Assembly: GCF_003355005.1 (NCBI RefSeq)
Contig: NZ_CP029985.1
Coordinates: 2,161,001 to 2,225,000 of the forward strand
Direction of reading: 5' to 3'
DNA: 64,000 nt
From: Sphingomonas sp. FARSPH
GTDB lineage: Bacteria; Pseudomonadota; Alphaproteobacteria; Sphingomonadales; Sphingomonadaceae
Under the pieces are notes generated by a model that had not been told where the DNA came from, ran no database searches, and saw only the letters and a list, made by a program, of their open reading frames with translations. Below, one piece after another: positions 58,043-64,000 of the stretch; position 1 is the stretch's first letter; the number at the start of each line of letters is the position of its first letter. Both the position numbers and the translations under genes were made by a program.

Positions 58043-59245
58043 TTACGCCGCGACCGCCTGCTTCAGCCGGTCGACCAGATCGGTCTTTTCCCAGGTGAAC
58101 AGCGCGCCGTCGGGCTCGCGGCCGAAGTGACCGTAGGCGGCGGTCTTCGCATAGATCGGCGCATTGAGCTTCAGATGCTCGCGGATGCCCTTGGGCGTCA
58201 GGCGGACGAGCTGCGGCAGCACCGCTTCCAGCGTCTCTTCCGCGACCGTGCCGGTGCCGTGCGTGTCGACATAGACCGACAGCGGTTCGGCGATGCCGAT
58301 CGCATAGCTCAGCTGGATCGTGCAGCGCTTGGCGAGGCCCGCCGCGACGACGTTCTTGGCGAGATAGCGCGCGACATAGGCGGCCGAACGGTCGACCTTG
58401 GTCGGATCCTTGCCGCTGAACGCGCCGCCACCGTGCGGGGCCGCGCCGCCGTAGGTGTCGACGATGATCTTGCGCCCCGTCAGGCCGGCGTCGCCGTCGG
58501 GGCCGCCGATCTCGAACAGGCCGGTCGGATTGACGTAGATCTTGTCGTCCTCGGGCAGCCAGCCGTCGGGCAGGATCTCAGCGAACACGCCCTTGACGTA
58601 GTCGCGCAGGCGCGCCTGGCCTTCGGGGTTCGAATGATCGGCATTGTGCTGCGTCGAAACGACGAGCGCGGTCGCCTTGACCGGCACGCCATTCTCATAT
58701 TGCAGCGTCACCTGGCTCTTGGCGTCGGGCTCGAGGAAGGGGGCGGCGCCCGAGTGACGGTCCGCGGCCATCTTCTCGAGGATCTTGTGGCTATAATAGA
58801 GCGTCGCGGGCATCAGGCCGGGCGTCTCGTCGGTCGCATAGCCGAACATGATGCCCTGGTCGCCGGCGCCCTCGTCCTTGTTGCCGCTCTCGTCCACGCC
58901 CATCGCGATATGTGCGGACTGGGCGTGCAGGTTGTTCGAGAAGTCGAACGTCTGCCAGTGGAAGCCCGACTGTTCGTAGCCGATGCGCTTGACCGTTTCG
59001 CGCACGGCATTTTCGATCTCGTCGAGCGCGCCATCGGCCCATTGATCGTTCTCGAACACGCCCTTGCAGCGAATCTCGCCGGCCAGCACGACCTTGTTGG
59101 TGGTGGTCAGCGTCTCGCAGGCGATGCGCGCCTCGGGGTCCTTCGACAGGAACAGATCGACGATCGCGTCGCTGATCTGGTCGGCGACCTTGTCGGGATG
59201 CCCTTCGGAAACGGACTCGGAGGTGAAGATATAGGAACCGCGCAT
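58043..59245 (-). CDS. metK: S-adenosylmethionine synthetase MetK
   Basis: The 400-aa enzyme makes SAM from methionine and ATP. Conserved motifs are SESVSEGHPDKVADQISDAIVD, GAGDQGIMFGYATDET and GGGAFSGKDPTKVDRSAAYVARY. Length fits. An inverted repeat at 59255-59278 lies just upstream and may be an operator; the gene follows lnt by about 40 bp on the same strand. Confidence 0.98.
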   Translation of the reverse strand: MRGSYIFTSESVSEGHPDKVADQISDAIVDLFLSKDPEARIACETLTTTNKVVLAGEIRCKGVFENDQWADGALDEIENAVRETVKRIGYEQSGFHWQTFDFSNNLHAQSAHIAMGVDESGNKDEGAGDQGIMFGYATDETPGLMPATLYYSHKILEKMAADRHSGAAPFLEPDAKSQVTLQYENGVPVKATALVVSTQHNADHSNPEGQARLRDYVKGVFAEILPDGWLPEDDKIYVNPTGLFEIGGPDGDAGLTGRKIIVDTYGGAAPHGGGAFSGKDPTKVDRSAAYVARYLAKNVVAAGLAKRCTIQLSYAIGIAEPLSVYVDTHGTGTVAEETLEAVLPQLVRLTPKGIREHLKLNAPIYAKTAAYGHFGREPDGALFTWEKTDLVDRLKQAVAA

Positions 59246-59254
59246 CACAGCCTC

Positions 59255-59278
59255 ATAACGATATAAAGATGTCGTTAT
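59255..59278. promoter_or_regulatory. Palindrome upstream of metK, possible operator (SahR-like)
   Basis: ATAACGA and TCGTTAT are 7-bp perfect inverted arms around a 10-bp AT-rich centre (TATAAAGATG), 10 bp before the metK start. The regulator SahR controls methionine and SAM recycling genes in several proteobacteria through AT-rich palindromes of this type, which makes it a candidate; the match to a consensus was not computed. No SAM riboswitch is apparent. Confidence 0.5.
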
Positions 59279-59285
59279 ATGTGCC

Positions 59286-60815
59286 CTATCGCGCGCGGCG
59301 GCGGATGGCAATCGCTGCCGCGGCAAAGAGCAGGCCGACGAGCAGCGCCGTCCAATTGCCCAGCCGGCTGAACGGGGTCGGCGGCAGCGCGGGCGGCATC
59401 GGCACTTCGGCGGCGCCGGCGCGCTGGTGCGCGACGGCGGCGAGCAGGCGGCCGTCCGCGGCAATCACCGCGGAAATGCCGGTGGGCGTCGAGCGGACGA
59501 TCGGCAGCCCTTCCTCGATCGCGCGCATCCGCGCCTGCGCCAGATGCTGCGGCGGGCCCCAGCGGCCGAACCAGGCATCGTTCGACGGATTGAAGATCAG
59601 CCGCGGCCGACGCGCTTCGTCGACGACCTGGCCCGAGAAGATGATCTCGTAGCAGATCTGGAAACCGATCGGTCCGAAACCGGGGACGGTGAAGGTGCGC
59701 GGGCCGGGGCCTTCGTCGAAATCGATGTCGCCGGGGACGAGGCGCGCGAGGCCCAGCGGCTTGAGCAGCCAGGGCAGCGGCAGATACTCGCCATAGGGGA
59801 CGAGATGCGCCTTGTCGTAGCGGTAGAGGATGCGCGCGCGCGAATCGATCGCGAAGATCGTGTTGGCGGCGCCGCTGACGTCGCCCGCCGTATCGAATTT
59901 CAGCGCGGTGCCGCCGGTGAGCAGCACGTCGCGCGGGCCGAGCAGCCGCGCCATCCGCCAGCGCGTGTAATAGGGGCTGGAGAGCCCGTAGGCCCAGCGC
60001 GGGTAGCCGGTTTCGATGAAATCGCGCACGACGCCTTCCGGCCACAGGATCAGCCGCGGGCGCGGGCCCGGTTTGCCCGACAATGCGGCGAGCGCGTCGA
60101 GCACGCGCTCGCCATCGTCCGCGCTGCGCTGGTCCTGGCCGATATTCGGCTGGACAGTGCGCAGCAGCGGCGCGTCCGGCGCGGCGTCGGGCGCGCGGGA
60201 GAGGGGTGCGGCAAGCGCGGCGATCGCAAGGAGCGCGAAGACGCCTGCGGGCAGCGCCCAGCGCCGCTGTGGCAGTAGCAGCAACGCGGCGGCGGCGAGC
60301 ATCGTCACGCCGGACAGCGCGTAGGTGCCGATCAGCGCAGCGAGGCGCGCGACGCCGATGACGGGCAGCCAGACGACGCCGATCGGGTCCCAAGCGTAGC
60401 CGGTGAACAGCACGCTGCGCAGATATTCGCTGCCGATCCACGCGGCGGCGAAGACGAAGGCGTATGCCGCGTCGGGCCGTCCGCGCCGCCCCAGCCGCCA
60501 TGCCGCCAACGCCGCGAGCGCGGGAAAGATCGCAAGGTACAGCGCCAGCCCGACCGCGGCGAAATAGCCGAGCGCGGGCGGCATCTTGTCCTGGAAGTCG
60601 AAGGCGTGCTGGAACCAATTGTCGTTGACGGTGAAATGGCCGACGCCCCAGCACCATCCGATCCAGGCGGCGCGCTTCACCGTCGGCGCGGCATGGACGA
60701 GCCAGGCGATCGCGGCGAGGCCGATGAGGGTCAGCGGCCAGAGCTGCAGCGGCGCGAAACCACAGGCGGCGAGCGCCCCGAACAGGATCGCGAAAGGGGC
60801 GGGGCGGCGGGTCAT
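59286..60815 (-). CDS. lnt: Apolipoprotein N-acyltransferase Lnt
   Basis: The 509-aa inner-membrane enzyme adds the third acyl chain to lipoproteins. The N-terminal six helices are followed by a periplasmic nitrilase-like domain with the glutamate in LILWPEGVV, the lysine in YRYDKAHLVPYGEYLP, and the cysteine in GFQICYEIIF. A last helix is near the C-terminus. ATG 60815 is chosen because upstream residues come from repeat DNA. Confidence 0.96.
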   Translation of the reverse strand: MTRRPAPFAILFGALAACGFAPLQLWPLTLIGLAAIAWLVHAAPTVKRAAWIGWCWGVGHFTVNDNWFQHAFDFQDKMPPALGYFAAVGLALYLAIFPALAALAAWRLGRRGRPDAAYAFVFAAAWIGSEYLRSVLFTGYAWDPIGVVWLPVIGVARLAALIGTYALSGVTMLAAAALLLLPQRRWALPAGVFALLAIAALAAPLSRAPDAAPDAPLLRTVQPNIGQDQRSADDGERVLDALAALSGKPGPRPRLILWPEGVVRDFIETGYPRWAYGLSSPYYTRWRMARLLGPRDVLLTGGTALKFDTAGDVSGAANTIFAIDSRARILYRYDKAHLVPYGEYLPLPWLLKPLGLARLVPGDIDFDEGPGPRTFTVPGFGPIGFQICYEIIFSGQVVDEARRPRLIFNPSNDAWFGRWGPPQHLAQARMRAIEEGLPIVRSTPTGISAVIAADGRLLAAVAHQRAGAAEVPMPPALPPTPFSRLGNWTALLVGLLFAAAAIAIRRRAR

Positions 60816-60831
60816 CGGTTCTCGTCGTCTT

Positions 60832-60925
60832 TCGTCATGCCGGACTTGTTCCGGCATCCATCGCGCCGCAAGTCGAAACGCGCTGCTCTCTGCGGCACGG
60901 TGGATGGCGGAACAAGCCCGGCATG
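60832..60925. repeat. Palindromic repeat pair in spacer between lnt and the VOC gene
   Basis: CGTCATGCCGGACTTGTTCC and CGGAACAAGCCCGGCATGACG face each other, about 60 bp apart, with matching inner sequence (CATCCATCGC / GGTGGATGG). The pair forms a long stem and resembles REP-type repeats. Confidence 0.75.
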
Positions 60926-60970
60926 ACGTTGATAGGTGACGCGTGCGTAACCCCGGCGTATCACATTTCC

Positions 60971-61414
60971 ATGACCCTGCGCCCGTTCCATCTCGCCTTC
61001 CCGGTCCACGACCTTGGCGCCGCGCGCGCCTTTTACGGGGGACTGCTCGGTTGCGCCGAGGGGCGTTCGAGCGACCAGTGGATCGATTTCGACTTGTACG
61101 GCCACCAGATCGTCGCGCATCTCGACCCGGCGGCGCAGCCGGTGGCGGTGGCCAATGCGGTCGACGGCCATCACGTCCCGGTGCCGCATTTCGGCGTGGT
61201 GCTGACGATGGCGGACTGGCGGGCGCTTGCCGACCGGCTGGCAGAGGCAGGCGTGACCTTCGGGATCGCGCCGCATATCCGCTTCGCGGGCCAGATAGGC
61301 GAGCAGGCGACGATGTTTTTCCACGACCCGTCGGGCAACGCGCTGGAGTTCAAGGCGTTCGCGGACGACGCGATGCTGTTCGCGACGGATACACGGGAAA
61401 AGGAACCGGCATGA
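60971..61414 (+). CDS. VOC superfamily protein (glyoxalase/bleomycin resistance-like)
   Basis: The 147-aa protein has two beta-alpha-beta-beta-beta units of the vicinal oxygen chelate fold. Possible metal ligands are in FHLAFPVHDLGAARAFYGGLLGC, PHFGVVLTM and GNALEFKAF. Which reaction it performs is unknown. Its stop overlaps the next gene by 4 bp. Confidence 0.9.
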   Translation: MTLRPFHLAFPVHDLGAARAFYGGLLGCAEGRSSDQWIDFDLYGHQIVAHLDPAAQPVAVANAVDGHHVPVPHFGVVLTMADWRALADRLAEAGVTFGIAPHIRFAGQIGEQATMFFHDPSGNALEFKAFADDAMLFATDTREKEPA

Positions 61415-61710
61415 GCCAGATCGACGTCAACATCCCCCATCAGCTCGGCCTGGAGGGCGCGAAGGCGCGGCTCGACGGCGGGATCGGCAAGATCGGCAAG
61501 GTGATCCCTGGCGGCGCGATCACCGAGCAGCGCTGGGACGGCGACACGCTGCATTTCAAGGTCGAGGCGATGGGCCAGGCGCTCGCCACCCGCGCGACGG
61601 TGAGCGCGGACAATGTCCATATGGTCGTCGACGTGCCGATGTTCCTCGCGATGTTCTCGGGCAAGATCCGCGAGGTGTTGCAGCAGGAGGCGCCGAAGCT
61701 GCTGCGGTAG
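61411..61710 (+). CDS. Polyhydroxyalkanoic acid system family protein
   Basis: The 99-aa protein matches the small PHA-system family: IDVNIPHQLGLEGAKARLDGGIGKI, then WDGDTLHFKVEAMGQALATRATVSADNVHMVVDVP. Members are found near polyhydroxybutyrate genes or alone; the function is unproven. ATGA overlap with the VOC gene. Confidence 0.85.
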   Translation: MSQIDVNIPHQLGLEGAKARLDGGIGKIGKVIPGGAITEQRWDGDTLHFKVEAMGQALATRATVSADNVHMVVDVPMFLAMFSGKIREVLQQEAPKLLR

Positions 61711-61719
61711 ACGGCAAAA

Positions 61720-61815
61720 ACCGTCATTCCCGCGCAGGCGGGAATCCAGAGTCGCTGACGGTTCGGCTGGATCGTGACGGTCGCCTGTCTGGATCCCCGC
61801 CTGCGCGGGGATGAC
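61720..61815. repeat. Two palindromic repeats after the PHA-system gene
   Basis: GTCATTCCCGCGCAGGCGGGAATCC and GGATCCCCGCCTGCGCGGGGATGAC stand as a facing pair; each is a hairpin. They are in the same family as 2378 and 16740-17015 and may end transcription between convergent genes. Confidence 0.8.
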
Positions 61816-61842
61816 CGCATCAAAGGTTTTACCGTTCCGTTC

Positions 61843-62391
61843 TCACCCCATATGCCGCTTGTCGAGCTTTCGCGCGAGCGTGCGGCGGTGCATGCCGAGC
61901 CGCCGTGCGGCTTCGGAGATGTTGAAGTCCGCGTCCGCCAGCGTCTGGTGGATATGCTCCCATTCCAGTGTCTTGATCGACGTCGGCGCGGCGGAGATGT
62001 CGACCTCCGCATCGCCGCCCTCGCGCGCGAAGGCGGCCTCGATATCGTCGGTGTTGGCGGGCTTGGTGAGGTAATTGGTCGCGCCGAGCTTGATCGCCTC
62101 GACCGCGGTCGCGATGCTGGCGAAACCGGTGAGCACGACGATCTTCAGCGCCGCATCGATGCCATGCAGCGCCGCGACGCAGGTCAGGCCGGAGGCGCCG
62201 CCCAGGCGCAGGTCGACGACCGCATGCGTCGGCCGGAACTGCCGTGCCGTTTCTTCGAGCCCGTCGGGCCCCGGCAGCATTTGGACGCGATAGCCGCGCC
62301 GTTCGAAGCTGCGCGCCAGCGTGCGGGCGAAACTGGCGTCATCCTCGACGACGAGCAGGCGGCGTGCGTCGGCGGCGGCGGTATCGGTCAT
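61843..62391 (-). CDS. regA: Response regulator RegA/ActR
   Basis: The 182-aa protein has a receiver domain (residues about 10-125) with the phosphoacceptor aspartate in HAVVDLRLGGASG, and lysine in YLTKPANTDD. The Fis-type helix-turn-helix NISEAARRLGMHRRTLARKL is highly conserved in RegA-type regulators. It controls photosynthetic, respiratory and nitrogen genes with redox state. It overlaps regB by 4 bp. Confidence 0.95.
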   Translation of the reverse strand: MTDTAAADARRLLVVEDDASFARTLARSFERRGYRVQMLPGPDGLEETARQFRPTHAVVDLRLGGASGLTCVAALHGIDAALKIVVLTGFASIATAVEAIKLGATNYLTKPANTDDIEAAFAREGGDAEVDISAAPTSIKTLEWEHIHQTLADADFNISEAARRLGMHRRTLARKLDKRHMG

Positions 62392-63656
62392 GCATCCTCC
62401 TCGAGCGCGAGGCTGGCGAGCGGCAGCGTCAGCCGCGTCTCCGCGCCGCCGCCGGGCAGATTCTGCGCCTCCAGCGTGCCGCCGAGCGTGCGCAGCACGT
62501 TGGTGGCGAGGAACAGGCCGAGCCCCGCGCCCTGCCGCGGCTTGCTGCTGTTATAGGGGCGCCCCAGGCTTTCGAGCACCTGCGCAGGATAGCCGATGCC
62601 GTCGTCCTGCACCGACAGGATCAGGTCGTCGGCATCGGTCGCCGCGACGAAGGCGATGCGGGTAGCGGATGCCTCCGCCGCATTGTCGAGCAAGGCGGTC
62701 AGCGCCTGCGCCAGCGCGCGGTCGGCGACGATCGGGCGATCGTGGCCCAGACGATCCTCGAACGTGACGTCGCCCGGCCAGGTGTCGACGATGCCGGTCA
62801 GGAAGCGGCGCAGCGTCGTGCGTGCGGGCGCCTCGCCGGTCACCTCGCCGGCGGCGAACAGGATGCCCGACACGATCGCCTTGCAGCGCTTCACCTCCGC
62901 CTGCATCTCGTCGACCTCGGCGGCGAGGCGCGGATCGGCGCGGATCGCGCTTTCCGTCTTCCAATCGCCGAGCAGCACCGAGATCGAGGACAAAGGCGTG
63001 CCGAGTTCGTGCGCCGCGCCGCTGGCGAGCAGGCCCATGCGCACGATCTGTTCCTCCTCCGCCGCGCGCCGGCGCATTTCGGCGAGGTGCGCGTCGCGGC
63101 TGCGCAGGTTGGCGGCGATGCGCGTCACGAACAGGACGAGCAGCACCGCGGCAAGGACGAAGGCGAACCAGCTGCCCAGGATATAGACGGGCGACAGGCT
63201 GGTCGCGAGGTCGGCGGGGAGCAGCAGCGGGCGATGCTCGATCGCGAGAAGCGCGAACGCCGCGCCGGTGATGGCGACGAGCGCCCAGCTTGCCCAGACT
63301 TCGAGCAGCACCGCGCCCATCACGACCTGCAGAAGGTAGAGCAGCACGAACGGATTGGTGGCGCCGCCGCTGAGGTAGAGCTGCACGGTCAGCGCGGTGA
63401 CATCGACGAGCAGGCTGCCGAACAGCTCCGCGTGCGTCACCGGCCAGCGCGCGAGCCGCAGCAGCGTGACGAGATTGAGGAAGACGAGGCCGCCGAGCAC
63501 CGACACCATCGGGATGAGCGGCAGGCGGATGCCCAGCCAATAATGGACGACGACGATCGCCGCGAGCTGTCCGCCGACCGCCAGCCAGCGCAGCAGCACG
63601 AGCTGGCGCATATTGCGCTGGCTGGCGGCATCGGCGCGGGCGGGGGAGGGAGCCAT
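62388..63656 (-). CDS. regB: Sensor histidine kinase RegB/ActS
   Basis: The 422-aa kinase has six membrane helices (residues about 17-165), including the ubiquinone-binding motif SGGATNPF, then a phosphoacceptor region with AAHELGTPLSSISVL (histidine about residue 215), a conserved redox-sensitive cysteine in EVKRCKAIVSGIL, and an ATP-binding domain with NAAEASA and GLGLFLA. These are the marks of RegB. It senses redox by quinone and cysteine and phosphorylates RegA. The operon RegB-RegA lies next to a SURF1 gene. Confidence 0.95.
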   Translation of the reverse strand: MAPSPARADAASQRNMRQLVLLRWLAVGGQLAAIVVVHYWLGIRLPLIPMVSVLGGLVFLNLVTLLRLARWPVTHAELFGSLLVDVTALTVQLYLSGGATNPFVLLYLLQVVMGAVLLEVWASWALVAITGAAFALLAIEHRPLLLPADLATSLSPVYILGSWFAFVLAAVLLVLFVTRIAANLRSRDAHLAEMRRRAAEEEQIVRMGLLASGAAHELGTPLSSISVLLGDWKTESAIRADPRLAAEVDEMQAEVKRCKAIVSGILFAAGEVTGEAPARTTLRRFLTGIVDTWPGDVTFEDRLGHDRPIVADRALAQALTALLDNAAEASATRIAFVAATDADDLILSVQDDGIGYPAQVLESLGRPYNSSKPRQGAGLGLFLATNVLRTLGGTLEAQNLPGGGAETRLTLPLASLALEEDA

Positions 63657-63748
63657 GGTGTTCAGCTATAACGCCGGGGCGGCGGGTTGGCACGTGGCTG
63701 TATACGCCTCCGTTACCGTCGGCCTGTCACAGGGTGACGAGGACCGCG

Positions 63749-64000
63749 CTAGCTGCGCCGCCGCGCGCGCCAAGCCATGAAGGCGACGAGCGCGGCGAGG
63801 CCGAACCAGGTGATGGCGTAGACGAGGTGGTTGTTGGGGAAGCGCACCACGGTGAGCCCGCCGCGCGGCCAGCCGCTGGTCGGTTCGCGCGCGTCGATGA
63901 AATAGGGGGCGGTGCGGGCGAGCCCGCGCGCAGTGGCGATCGCGGTGACGTCGCGCGAATACCAGCGGTCCGCGGCAGGATCGTTGTGGCGCAGGAAGGC
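63749..64000 (-). CDS. SURF1-family protein, C-terminal part (truncated by window)
   Basis: The visible 83 residues end in the SURF1 C-terminal pattern: DPAADRWYSRDVTAIATARGL, APYFIDA, RFPNNHLVYAITWFGLAALVAFMAW. SURF1 helps assemble cytochrome c oxidase. The start lies beyond the window. The stop (TAG) is at 63749. Confidence 0.92.
   Translation of the reverse strand, partial: AFLRHNDPAADRWYSRDVTAIATARGLARTAPYFIDAREPTSGWPRGGLTVVRFPNNHLVYAITWFGLAALVAFMAWRARRRS

Noticed and set aside
1..64000. CRISPR array, tRNA or rRNA genes, prophage
   Set aside because: No regularly spaced direct repeats, no tRNA-like cloverleaf or conserved GGTTCGAATCC arm, and no phage structural genes were noticed; tRNA detection by eye is not exhaustive.

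Overview
The window looks like chromosomal DNA of a Sphingomonas-like alphaproteobacterium. Most coding DNA is very GC-rich, with G/C third positions. The genes include RegB/RegA redox signalling, ClpXP adaptor SspB, ATP12, a Lnt/MetK/TrmB neighbourhood, a CYP153-type P450, and DUF2171, DUF4169 and glycine-zipper proteins. Intergenic spacers carry many palindromic repeats. No rRNA, tRNA or CRISPR array was seen.

Layout. 1-1552 is the end of an IS91-type element (tyrosine recombinase plus HUH transposase). 1880-9031 holds a small membrane protein, a CYP153-like P450, a NatAB-type ABC exporter, queG, a hydrolase, a lipoprotein and an EI24 protein. 9136-11832 holds a PfkB kinase and an amino acid permease. 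11959-16078 is a minus-strand his operon (hisB, YciI-like, hisH, hisA, hisF, a 51-aa protein, hisE, HIT protein), divergent from sspB. 17078-19711 holds fumC, two tiny proteins and gmk. 19725-22756 is a tightly overlapped minus-strand operon (crcB, RluA-type synthase, HAD phosphatase, small membrane protein, ATP12). 22817-27346 is envelope-related (lipoprotein, glycine-zipper proteins, OsmC, orphan ExbD). 27348-28905 is an AT-rich DUF262/HNH nuclease-like gene packed against nrdB, with an apparent frameshift near its N-terminus. 28909-33195 holds nrdB and nrdA, separated by small genes and a DUF559 endonuclease-like gene. 33607-38555 holds a GGDEF-EAL-PilZ protein, a class I fumarase and a hemerythrin-like protein. 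38700-42606 is accessory: an XRE/membrane operon, a complete IS256-family insertion with target duplication, and a structured minus-strand transcript candidate with a short leader ORF. 42724-48491 holds a PRC-barrel protein, HigBA, uvrB, fpr and a ClC channel. 48643-57949 holds two tiny membrane proteins, an MBL hydrolase, amidase, DUF4345/DUF2721-like proteins, an acetyltransferase, a DEDDh exonuclease, a DUF4169-like ORF open into a PAS/MCP protein, trmB, an FNT channel and a PilZ protein. 58043-64000 holds metK, lnt, VOC, a PHA-system protein, RegA/RegB and the end of SURF1.

How genes work together. The his block encodes five enzymes of histidine synthesis. NrdA and NrdB form a class Ia ribonucleotide reductase; a near-palindrome upstream of nrdA resembles an NrdR box. 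RegB/RegA lies beside SURF1 (cytochrome oxidase assembly), which fits redox control of respiration. Two unrelated fumarases are present, one iron-sulfur (class I) and one cluster-free (class II). The least ordinary parts are the frameshifted DUF262/HNH gene with a perfect palindrome at the lesion, the leader ORF with structured RNA beside the IS256 copy, the DUF4169-PAS/MCP read-through, and palindromic repeats that supply coding or ribosome-binding sequence to neighbouring genes.
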